Assembly (NCBI GenBank): GCA_025350445.1
Contig: JANXXV010000702.1
Coordinates: 1-17,570 of the forward strand
DNA from: Bryobacteraceae bacterium
GTDB taxonomy: Bacteria > Acidobacteriota > Terriglobia > Bryobacterales > Bryobacteraceae
Direction of reading: 5' to 3'
Length of the DNA: 17,570 bases
Positions 7,042 to 13,682 of the stretch are shown one piece after another. The translations under genes were made by a program, and so were the position numbers. The notes beneath the pieces were generated by a model, which was not told the origin of the DNA, ran no database searches, and saw only the letters and a program-made list of their open reading frames with translations. Within the stretch, counting starts at the first letter, position 1; every line of letters starts with the position of its first letter.

Positions 7042-7716
7042 CTACACATGAACCGATTCGGCGCTCTTGGCAATCTGTTGCATCCGCGTCACGGTTGTTG
7101 CCGGATCGTCACTATGGAAAACGCTGGAACCCGCCACTACCCAGTCGCAACCCGCTCGAATGACGTCACCTAGATTCTCCAGATTGATTCCACCATCGAT
7201 CTCGATCGGGAGTTGCAATCCGAGTGCCCTGCGGCGCGCATCCAGCGCACGAATCTTATGCAAGGCGTTCGGAATGAACTTCTGCGCCTCAAAACCCGGG
7301 TTGACGCTCATGATCAGCACATAATCCACGATTTCAATTACCTCATCCAGAGTGTGGATCGGCGTGGCGGGGTTTAACACCACGCCCGCTCTGGCGCCCT
7401 CGCTCTGTATCATCCGGATGGTCCGGTCGAGGTGGGTGCAGGCTTCCTGGTGAACGGAGATCTGATCGGCGCCCGCCTCGATGAATATGGGGGCGAACTT
7501 GTCGGGATCTTCAATCATCAGATGCACATCCAACGTCAGCTTGGTGATCTTGCGGATCGATTTCAAAACCGGCGGCCCCAGCGTCAAATTCGGAACAAAG
7601 TGCCCATCCATGACATCGACGTGCAGCATGCGGATGCCGGCACGTTCCACCCGCGCGATTTCACCGGCTAAGCGGGCGAAGTCCGCGGACAGGATGGACG
7701 GAATAATTTCAGCCAT
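7042..7716 (-). CDS. rpe: Ribulose-phosphate 3-epimerase
   Basis: Rpe interconverts ribulose-5-phosphate and xylulose-5-phosphate in the pentose phosphate pathway. The 224 residues match the family length. All metal and catalytic positions are visible: S8 (PSILSADF), H32 and D34 (LHVDVMDGHFVPN), H65 (DVHLMIEDP) and D174 (IEIDGGIN). The phosphate-binding segment is VVAGSSVF (193-200), and the lid segment is MSVNPGF (136-142). It lies 30 nt after rsmB in the leftward operon. Confidence 0.97.
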   Translation of the reverse strand: MAEIIPSILSADFARLAGEIARVERAGIRMLHVDVMDGHFVPNLTLGPPVLKSIRKITKLTLDVHLMIEDPDKFAPIFIEAGADQISVHQEACTHLDRTIRMIQSEGARAGVVLNPATPIHTLDEVIEIVDYVLIMSVNPGFEAQKFIPNALHKIRALDARRRALGLQLPIEIDGGINLENLGDVIRAGCDWVVAGSSVFHSDDPATTVTRMQQIAKSAESVHV

Positions 7717-7746
7717 TTGCGGCTTCCCCTACTCTTCAATGCGGAT

Positions 7747-8886
7747 TTAACTTGATGTTATCACAGCGGCGAAAAATCCATCTCCCGCGTCAATCCCCGG
7801 CGTTCGCCGGCGGGTCTCCAGCACTTTGTATTTGCCGGCTGTCTCCGCCATCACTCTTGCCACCACATCTTCATTCTCCTGGCGCTCCAGCGAGCACGTG
7901 GAATAGACCAGGCGGCCCTCATCGCCGAGCGCCAACAGTGCCTGATGCAGCAGCAGGGTCTGTTTTTCGTGCAACTCCAGCACATCCGATAACTGGATGC
8001 GCCACCGGATCTCCGGGTTTCGCGAGAGCGTCCCGGTGCCGGAACACGGTGCGTCCAGCAGAATGCGGTCGAATGTCCGGTTAAAGGGGAGAGGCCGGGT
8101 TGCATCGAGTAAAACCCTCGGGCAGCCCGCCATCTGCCGGAGACGGTGCAAGTGGATGTCGCACGCTATGGCCTGGACGCCGGATTCCAGGGCCTGAGCG
8201 GTCTTACCGCCGGGGGCGGCGCAAAGATCCAGAAAAGTCTGGCCGGGCTCAAGGCCGAGAAGCGGGACGATGGATTGCGACCCGATATCCTGCAGCCGGA
8301 CATTGCTGGTGTCGCCGCCGAGGACGCGGAATCCACCGCTGATTTCAGTTGGCTCCAGTTGAAGCGAGTGGCCTGGGGGCGGGTTGCGGAGATACACTTC
8401 AGGCTGTTCCAGAAACGCGCGGGCGATCTTGGTTGCCGTTTCAGCGCCGAATTGCCGGTCCCATTGATCGATCAGCCAGTGCGGCTGGGAGAGTTCGGTT
8501 GCGCGGTCGGGCCACGTGACCTGCTTCCGGTCAATCTTCCGCAGGACTGCGTTCACCAGGCCGGCGGCCGAGCGCTTGCGTGCCCGCTTGACCAGTTCGA
8601 CGCTTTCGGTTACGGCCGCGTGGGGTGGGACGCGATCCAGGTGGCGGAGTTGGTAAATGCCGATGCGCAAGGCGATCCGGACGGCGCTGTCGAGCCGCAG
8701 AGGAGCGTGGAGGCCGATGAAATAATCGAGCTGCGCCTGGCGGCGGAGCGTTCCGTAGATGATTTCCGACGCCAGCGCCGCATCGCGGGTAGATAGCGAT
8801 TGCGCAAAAAGCAGGTCGGAGGCGTAACTGCCCGATTCCACGCGTGTGAGGATGTCGAAGGCGATGGCACGGGCTGGAGAGATCAC
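7747..8886 (-). CDS. rsmB: 16S rRNA m5C967 methyltransferase RsmB
   Basis: RsmB methylates C967 of 16S rRNA using S-adenosylmethionine. The N-terminal NusB-like RNA-binding domain (about 1-130) starts SPARAIAFDILTRVESG, with YGTLRRQAQLDYFI at 44-57. The Rossmann methyltransferase domain follows: SAM motif DLCAAPGGKT (220-229), the motif IV cysteine in DAPCSGTGTLSRNPEIRW (Cys281) and the motif VI catalytic Cys331 in YSTCSLERQENE. At 379 residues it is shorter than the E. coli protein (about 430) but no motif is missing. The start is a GTG at 8886 with no clear ribosome binding site. It is the first gene of the six-gene leftward cluster and is divergent from tRNA-Gln, 61 bp away. Confidence 0.95.
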   Translation of the reverse strand: MISPARAIAFDILTRVESGSYASDLLFAQSLSTRDAALASEIIYGTLRRQAQLDYFIGLHAPLRLDSAVRIALRIGIYQLRHLDRVPPHAAVTESVELVKRARKRSAAGLVNAVLRKIDRKQVTWPDRATELSQPHWLIDQWDRQFGAETATKIARAFLEQPEVYLRNPPPGHSLQLEPTEISGGFRVLGGDTSNVRLQDIGSQSIVPLLGLEPGQTFLDLCAAPGGKTAQALESGVQAIACDIHLHRLRQMAGCPRVLLDATRPLPFNRTFDRILLDAPCSGTGTLSRNPEIRWRIQLSDVLELHEKQTLLLHQALLALGDEGRLVYSTCSLERQENEDVVARVMAETAGKYKVLETRRRTPGIDAGDGFFAAVITSS

Positions 8887-8915
8887 CTGGCAATCGTAGC
8901 AAGTTCGGGGTAAAC

Positions 8916-8924
8916 TGGTATGAT
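8916..8924 (+). promoter_or_regulatory. Extended -10 promoter element for tRNA-Gln
   Basis: TGGTATGAT combines the TGn extension with a 5/6 -10 hexamer (8919-8924), placing the start near 8931, 17 nt before the mature tRNA 5' end. No good -35 lies 16-18 bp upstream, as expected of extended -10 promoters. The same nonamer lies before the dehydrogenase operon (11849-11857). Confidence 0.45.
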
Positions 8925-8947
8925 TGTAACCGCAGTTGCCTTCCTTT

Positions 8948-9021
8948 TCCCCGATCGTCTAACGGTAGGACAGCGGCCTTTGGAGCCGTGAATCGTGGTT
9001 CGAATCCATGTCGGGGAGCCA
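8948..9021 (+). tRNA. tRNA-Gln (anticodon TTG)
   Basis: The 74-nt cloverleaf has acceptor strands TCCCCGA (8948-8954) and TCGGGGA (9011-9017), discriminator G, and an encoded CCA (9019-9021). The anticodon stem GCGGC/GCCGT encloses loop CTTTGGA, so the anticodon is TTG, which reads CAA and CAG. The T arm is CGTGG-TTCGAAT-CCATG. It is divergent from rsmB and marks the border between core and accessory genes. Confidence 0.97.
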
Positions 9022-9442
9022 TCCATCAATTCTCGAACTCCTTCCTATCTCGTTTATTTCATTACGAGAGACTTAGCGATTTTCTCTGGTTTGTGCTTTT
9101 TTCCTCCGACCCCAACGTGGATTCGAACGCTGTAGTGGAGCCCGCAATGAACCCTTCGTTTTGAGCCTCTGTGGTTCGTGGAACGAGAGTTCACCAGGCG
9201 AGCTGTCGTTATGCCAACTTCCGGATCGCCGGCCAACCGTCCAGAAAAGGCTGCGAAGCCCCCGGGTCGCTTCCGCCGGCTGATTCACTTCCAGAAAGAT
9301 GCGGATAAGATCCGCACGAACTCATCGAGCCGGCGAGCCATCCCACTGGGTTGGTCGTCATCGGTTCGGCGCCTGTTCGATTCAAAGTAGCCGGTGCCTC
9401 AGGCCGTCGCTTTTCGGTCCCATTTGATGTGGATCATCGGAT
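9022..9442. other. 421-bp stretch without a convincing gene, downstream of tRNA-Gln
   Basis: Short open frames exist on both strands (at most about 70 codons), but none has a recognisable domain or ribosome binding site. Contents seen: a 6-bp stem TCTCGT/ACGAGA (9048-9069) with a 10-nt loop, then a T-run at 9097-9102, which could end tRNA transcription. There is also an inverted partial copy of the tRNA 3' end at 9110-9128. I could not find an integrase or recognisable gene remnant. It may be decayed DNA at an old insertion point. Confidence 0.5.
9110..9128 (-). repeat. Inverted partial copy of the tRNA-Gln 3' end
   Basis: The minus strand reads GTTCGAATCCACGTTGGGG. The tRNA-Gln gene at 8998-9016 reads GTTCGAATCCATGTCGGGG, so 17 of 19 bases agree. 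Similarity stops at the T-loop: the upstream T-stem half no longer pairs, and no acceptor partner is found, so this is not a second tRNA. tRNA 3' ends from the T-loop onward are the usual attachment cores of integrative elements. The inverted orientation does not fit a simple attL/attR pair. Confidence 0.5.
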
Positions 9443-10829
9443 TCACCGGGCTTTCCATTGAGCTTCCACCTGCTGGAGCGTGGCGGCGCGCTCTTTGCTG
9501 TCAATCAGCCCGCCCTTCAGGACGGCGGCGGACATGTTGCGGGTATTCCGAATGTCGTCCAATGGATTGGCATTCAGTAACACAAGATCCGCGCGCTGGC
9601 CGGTATCAACGGTGCCCGATGAAGCGGGAATTCCGAGATATTGCGCCGGATTTCTTATGGCTGCTTCCAGAGCTTCGATGGGCGTCAGCCCTGCCTGCAC
9701 GAAGTAGGCCAACTCTTCGCGCAAACTGAAGCCGGGATAAACGGAAACCGCGGGCGTATCGGTACCGGCGGGAAACGGGATGCCTTCTCGGTGCAGCCGC
9801 TCCATCAGGTCATAGACTTTCGGCGTCGGTTCAAACGGGCCGCTTTGATCTTTTCAGGCGCAGCGTTAATTTGATTGATCCCGAGGTGCTTTGGCCAGAT
9901 GTTGTCGATGATGAAGTCCGGCAAGTAGCGGCTGTGCGGATCGTTCTTCGCATTGATTTCGTCCAGCGGCGTCAGTTCGCCCCGGACCAGCGTGGGACAG
10001 ACCCGGGTCCCATTCTTTCGCAGCCCTTGAGCGATCGCCGCGGCTTGTTCCCGACTGTAGTAATCGGCCACCAACGCGGGGTTCGTATCGGACTGATCCG
10101 CTACCACCTTGCGTTGCGCCGGATCGACCGCGGGATCAAGGATGTAACCGATATGTTCAATACTGTTCCGGCCCGAGTCCGCAACTTCGCCGATCGGGAC
10201 TGCATCGGGGACATGGCCGGCCACTGGCAGGCCCAGCCGATAAGCTTCTTTGACGATGGCGAAATAGGCGGGACGGGGGACAGCCGACCGGATCTTGATG
10301 AAATCGGCCCCACGGCGTTTCAGAGTCTGTATCATTCGCACGCCTTTCTCCGGCGTTGCGACACCAATCGAGCCAGGATAACGGGGAACCGGTCCATCCA
10401 GCATCGGTCCCGAAGCGAAGATCCGGGAACCGGGAAGCCGCCCCTCTGCCATCCCGCGTCCTCGGTCCTGGAGTTCCTCCAAATCAAACCCAACGTCACG
10501 AATCCCGGTGATGCCGTTCGCCACGAGCAAGGACGGAAACGTTTCACGGCTCCCGGCAAGCAAGCCGGTGTAAGCCGTATGAGCGTGCTTGTCCCATTGG
10601 CCGGGGATAAGGAATTTACCTGATCCGTCCACGATGCGGGCACCCGCGGGGATCTTGACGCTACCCGAAGGACCCACCACAGAAATTCGCTCACCGGTGA
10701 CTACAACCGTAGTGTCCTGGCGAACCGGTGCTCCGGTAGCGTCAATGACGTTCAGGTGTGTGATGCTAGCCGACGTGGCGCCGCGGCCGCACCGGTCAGA
10801 AACACCAGGGAGACAGCAAGTTGTTTCAT
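9443..10829 (-). pseudogene. Secreted metal-dependent amidohydrolase, broken by two frameshifts
   Basis: This encodes an imidazolonepropionase/prolidase-like amidohydrolase of about 460 residues, readable only across three frame segments. The first starts at 10829 with a signal peptide (MKQLAVSLVFLTGAAAA). The frame then changes at about 10771-10795 to a segment with VIDATG, the metal motif KHAH, GIRDVG, the candidate carboxylated lysine in FIKI, and histidines in AGHVPDAV and SIEHIGYI. It changes again at about 9835-9845 into the C-terminal segment with the metal Asp in GTDTPA, then AIRNPAQYLG and GQRADLVLLNANPL, to the stop at 9443. Each shift equals one missing base, both in GC-rich stretches. 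All metal ligands remain, so sequencing or assembly error and recent inactivation are both possible. The substrate is unknown; dipeptides or lactams are typical of the family. Confidence 0.82.
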
Positions 10830-11190
10830 ACGTAGGCCAATCCTGGCACTCTGTGCCCGCAGGCACCGCCAGGCGGTCAATCCCAGGTTACCGCGCATCC
10901 GGCAAGAAGGGTCCGAGGCCGGGTGCCTCTGGAAATCCGCCGCGGAGATCACGCTGCGGCAAGTTCCATAATCGGTAGGAACACCATTCGTACTGCCGCA
11001 GGCGGGCACGCAACAAAAGTTCTAAACGCGTCCACACGGGAGAACCGGCATCCTGGTTGACAAGTTCCCTAATTTGTATATCATCAGTTAGCCTGACTAG
11101 TTCGACGCGCTGCCGCTCTCGTCAGGACTCGGATCCAAGGAGCGTGCCCGCGGGCGGCATAGCACTGCCAAACAGGACGCAAAATATCTC
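10830..11190. other. 361-bp intergenic region between divergent genes, with a promoter
   Basis: It separates the leftward amidohydrolase pseudogene from the rightward DUF1080 gene. A minus-strand open frame continues upstream of the pseudogene start but shows no domain or codon pattern and is not called. The only clear signal is the sigma70-like promoter at 11057-11084, leaving a leader of about 100 nt before 11191. No RNA gene or riboswitch is recognised. Confidence 0.5.
11057..11084 (+). promoter_or_regulatory. Strong sigma70-like promoter upstream of the DUF1080 gene
   Basis: A perfect TTGACA (11057-11062), a 16-bp spacer and TATCAT (11079-11084, 5/6) predict transcription from about 11091. 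It is the best promoter match in this part of the window. It would serve the DUF1080 gene and possibly the sugar-acid operon behind it. Confidence 0.55.
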
Positions 11191-11814
11191 ATGAAATCCG
11201 CTTACAATCGAAAGGAATTTCTGCAGGTTCTATCCTGCGGTCTAGCTGCCGGCCACTCTCTTGCCGCCGCGGAGTGGGTGAATCTAATCCAAGGCAATTC
11301 CCTCGCGGGTTGGCACAAAACAGGTGCCGCGGACTGGGACGTTCGGGACGGAGTCATTACCGGCCGTCAGGGTTCCGGCTGGGGGGCCGGGGATATCTAC
11401 ACCGATCGGGAATGGACGGATTTCGAGTTGGAAACGGAATGGAAGATGCACTGGCCCGCAAACAGCGGCATTTGGTTTCACAGAACCGCTGCTTCGCCAG
11501 GTTATCAGGTTGACTTGTTTGATACTAAGCATTATGGTGACATCTACTCCGGATCCATTTACCGTATGGGTCAAGAGGGAAAGGGATTCATTGGCGGGAA
11601 TCGCGATAAAGAATCGGTGTTTCCAGACTCCTGGAACAAACTGCGCCTTCGCGTCGCAGGCGACAACATAACCGTTACCCACAATAGTAAGCTCGTCGTC
11701 GACATTCACGACAACCGATTTCCATCCGGATCTCTGGGCATCGAGGTGCACGGCGGCCAAGCGTATGAAGGGATGGAAGTCAATATCCGCAATCTGCGGG
11801 CACGGCCCCTCTAA
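11191..11814 (+). CDS. Secreted DUF1080 protein (3-keto-disaccharide hydrolase-like)
   Basis: This 207-residue exported protein belongs to the DUF1080 family (3-keto-disaccharide hydrolase), a concanavalin-like beta-sandwich. Family features are FELETEWKMHWPANSGIWFH (about 88-107), then YQVDLFD, the GSIYRMG segment, WNKLRLRVAGDNITV, and the closing GSLGIEVHGG. The N-terminus NRKEFLQVLSCGLAAG resembles a Tat signal with Arg-Lys in place of Arg-Arg, cleaved near AAA-EW (about residue 28). Some members cleave 3-keto-glycosides made by periplasmic oxidoreductases; others are uncharacterised. It is preceded by a strong promoter and followed after 60 bp by the sugar-acid operon, which suggests a carbohydrate role. 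AGGACG lies about 11 nt before the ATG, a weak ribosome binding site. Confidence 0.88.
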   Translation: MKSAYNRKEFLQVLSCGLAAGHSLAAAEWVNLIQGNSLAGWHKTGAADWDVRDGVITGRQGSGWGAGDIYTDREWTDFELETEWKMHWPANSGIWFHRTAASPGYQVDLFDTKHYGDIYSGSIYRMGQEGKGFIGGNRDKESVFPDSWNKLRLRVAGDNITVTHNSKLVVDIHDNRFPSGSLGIEVHGGQAYEGMEVNIRNLRARPL

Positions 11815-11848
11815 ACATTGTGTTAGAAATCTTAACTAAACGGTCGGA

Positions 11849-11857
11849 TGGTATGAT
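11849..11857 (+). promoter_or_regulatory. Extended -10 element before the dehydrogenase operon
   Basis: TGGTATGAT is an extended -10 with a 5/6 hexamer at 11852-11857, predicting a start near 11864, only about 11 nt before the ATG at 11875. No Shine-Dalgarno precedes that ATG, so a very short-leader transcript is possible. It is identical to the element before tRNA-Gln. Confidence 0.35.
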
Positions 11858-11874
11858 GATCGCCTACCTTTCTC

Positions 11875-12909
11875 ATGTCTCATTTAATCCAGACCTTCCT
11901 CTCCGCCGATTTCTTGAATGAACAGAGCCAAGTTGTTTTTCCAGATATCGGATTGGATACAATTCAGGCTCACCCTGAGATCGCCACCCGCTTTCTCAGC
12001 GAATACAAGGTCGAGTACACCCCCGACCAACTGCAGAACGCCGATGTGCTTCTTTCTCTCAAACCAAAGGTGACCGCCGCCTCCCTCGCTGGTGTCGAAC
12101 GCTTGGCGGCAATCGGCCGCTATGGAGTTGGCTACGACAATGTAGATCTTGCTGCTTGCACCCGGAGCGACATCGCTGTCTACATCACTAGAAATGCGGT
12201 CGTACGGCCAGTAGCCTCCTCCATCGTGCTATTGGTGTTGGCGGCCTCTCACAGGCTGGTATGGAAAGATCGGCTGATACGCGCTGGCGATTGGGCCGCC
12301 AGCACAAGGCGTCTCGGCAGGGAACCTAGAGACCGGGTCGTCGGGACTATTGGCCTGGGAAACATCGCCACGGAGGCTGTTCGCCTGCTGAAAGCGTTTG
12401 ATGTGAGGCGATTTGTAGCGTATGACCCATACGCCGCGGCTGAAACGGCTGCCGCGATCGGAGTTGAACTCGTCTCGCTGGACGGTTTGCTTTCCATGTC
12501 CGACTATGTCCTGATCAATTGCCCCCTGAACGAGAACACCCGCAAGCTTATTGGAGAACGGGAGTTGCGGCTGATGAAGAAGGACAGCGTGCTGATCAAC
12601 ACGGCGCGCGGACCTATTGTAGATGAGGCGGCGTTGACGCTGGCGTTACAAGAGAGCCGAATCGCCTTCGCGGCATTGGACGTATTCCAGCAGGAACCCT
12701 TGTCATCGGCATCCCCGCTGTTGGGTTTGGAGAATACCATCCTGTCTTCTCATTCCCTCTGCTGGACTGAGGAACTCTTCCGCGATATGGGGCGGGAGGC
12801 GTTTGCCGGGGTGATAGCGGTTTCGAAAGGCTTCGCACCGCAAAACGTGGTGAATCCGGAGGTTCTCGACCGGCCCGGGTTTCAGCGGAAGCTGGAGCGG
12901 TTCCGATGA
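11875..12909 (+). CDS. D-isomer-specific 2-hydroxyacid dehydrogenase (phosphoglycerate dehydrogenase-like)
   Basis: This is an NAD(P)-dependent oxidoreductase of 2-hydroxy/2-oxo acids, 344 residues, cytoplasmic. The Rossmann motif is GLGNIA (160-165, with Ala in the last Gly position), followed by an acidic residue in AYDPY. The catalytic Arg245 is in NTARGPIVDE, Glu274 in QQEPL, and His293 in SSHSLCWTEE. GRYGVGYDNVD (81-91) is the substrate-side loop common to SerA relatives. There is no ACT domain, so serine-regulated SerA is unlikely. Its place as first gene of an operon with an aldolase and sugar-acid transporter suggests reduction of an aldolase product (such as tartronate semialdehyde or hydroxypyruvate) or oxidation of a sugar acid; this is inference. 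Its TGA overlaps the ATG of the aldolase gene by 4 bp. Confidence 0.92.
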   Translation: MSHLIQTFLSADFLNEQSQVVFPDIGLDTIQAHPEIATRFLSEYKVEYTPDQLQNADVLLSLKPKVTAASLAGVERLAAIGRYGVGYDNVDLAACTRSDIAVYITRNAVVRPVASSIVLLVLAASHRLVWKDRLIRAGDWAASTRRLGREPRDRVVGTIGLGNIATEAVRLLKAFDVRRFVAYDPYAAAETAAAIGVELVSLDGLLSMSDYVLINCPLNENTRKLIGERELRLMKKDSVLINTARGPIVDEAALTLALQESRIAFAALDVFQQEPLSSASPLLGLENTILSSHSLCWTEELFRDMGREAFAGVIAVSKGFAPQNVVNPEVLDRPGFQRKLERFR

Positions 12910-13682
12910 GTGCCATGAAACAGAAGCTGCGTGCGGGCGAAGTAGTTTATGGTCAGATGATTCTGGAACTCTTCTCTCCCGGAATCGCGCCGATGCTGTC
13001 CAATGCCGGGCTGGATTTCGTGATCTACGACATGGAGCATGGCCGCTGCGATATTGGCTTGGTTGCGCAGATGATCACGTCGTGCCGCGGCACCCGGCTG
13101 ACGCCGATCGCCAGGGTCCCCGATCAGTATCATTTCCCGCTCTCCCGCGTGCTGGATATCGGTGCCCGCGGGGTAATGATTCCGCGCGTCGAAACCGGAC
13201 AGCAGATGCAGGATGTAGTGGCGCAATTGAAATACGCACCGCAGGGCAGGCGAGGCGTCGCATTGGGTCTTGCGCACGACGACTACCAGCCGCGCGGGGC
13301 CCCATACTTCGAAGAGGCCAATCAGGAGACAGTGGTGATCGCCATCGTGGAAACCGCGCGCGCACTCGAGAATCTCGATGCCATAGTGGGCTCGCCTGGA
13401 TTGGATATTGCCTGGATGGGCCATTACGACCTGACGGTTTCCCTCGGCATTCCCGCGCAATTCGATCATCCACGCTTCTTGGAGGCGATGGCCGCCCTGG
13501 TGGCGAGTTGTAGGCGGCACGGGGTGGCCGCCGGTTTCCTGCCCGCCGGCGCAGAGGACACAATTCGCTGGATTCACCAAGGCTTCCGCGCCATCAGCCT
13601 GGGAACCGACGTTGGAGTGTTCTCAAAGGCCGTGTCGCAGTTTCACTCTACCGTGTTGCGCCAGATGGGAGAAAATCAATGA
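12906..13682 (+). CDS. HpcH/HpaI family class II aldolase
   Basis: This is a metal-dependent pyruvate-type aldolase of the HpaI / 2-dehydro-3-deoxyglucarate (GarL) / 2-keto-3-deoxy-L-rhamnonate (RhmA) superfamily, 258 residues. The active-site set is complete and, from memory, carries the same numbers as in E. coli HpaI: Asp42 and His45 (YDMEHG), Arg70 (IARVP), Glu149 (AIVET) and Asp175 (GHYDL). GARGVMIPRVET (86-97) is the conserved barrel segment. The metal loop reads MGHYDL rather than the usual GPxDL, which may reflect a different substrate. The family cleaves 2-keto-3-deoxy sugar acids to pyruvate plus an aldehyde. It overlaps its neighbours by ATGA at both ends (12906-12909 and 13679-13682), indicating translational coupling. 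Confidence 0.92.
   Translation: MSAMKQKLRAGEVVYGQMILELFSPGIAPMLSNAGLDFVIYDMEHGRCDIGLVAQMITSCRGTRLTPIARVPDQYHFPLSRVLDIGARGVMIPRVETGQQMQDVVAQLKYAPQGRRGVALGLAHDDYQPRGAPYFEEANQETVVIAIVETARALENLDAIVGSPGLDIAWMGHYDLTVSLGIPAQFDHPRFLEAMAALVASCRRHGVAAGFLPAGAEDTIRWIHQGFRAISLGTDVGVFSKAVSQFHSTVLRQMGENQ

Noticed and set aside
9105..9190. A second, degenerate tRNA gene on the minus strand
   Set aside because: Only the T-loop-to-acceptor part matches; the T-stem does not pair and no 5' acceptor, D arm or anticodon arm is found.
9301..9315. Hairpin GCGGAT-AAG-ATCCGC
   Set aside because: Short stem with no T-tract, promoter or flanking gene to give it a role.
9835..9845. Programmed -1 frameshifting in the amidohydrolase
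   Set aside because: No X-XXY-YYZ slippery heptamer at the junction, and a second shift exists in the signal peptide region, so mutation or sequencing error fits better.
9871..10623. 250-codon plus-strand open frame inside the amidohydrolase locus
   Set aside because: It lies antisense to conserved amidohydrolase motifs and its product shows no recognisable fold.
10954..11001. 8-bp inverted repeat CTGCGGCA / TGCCGCAG 32 bp apart
   Set aside because: Repeats of this size and spacing are expected several times by chance in a window of this length and composition.
12882..13580. 232-codon minus-strand open frame opposite the aldolase
   Set aside because: Antisense shadow of a gene with all catalytic residues in place; GC-rich codons create such frames.
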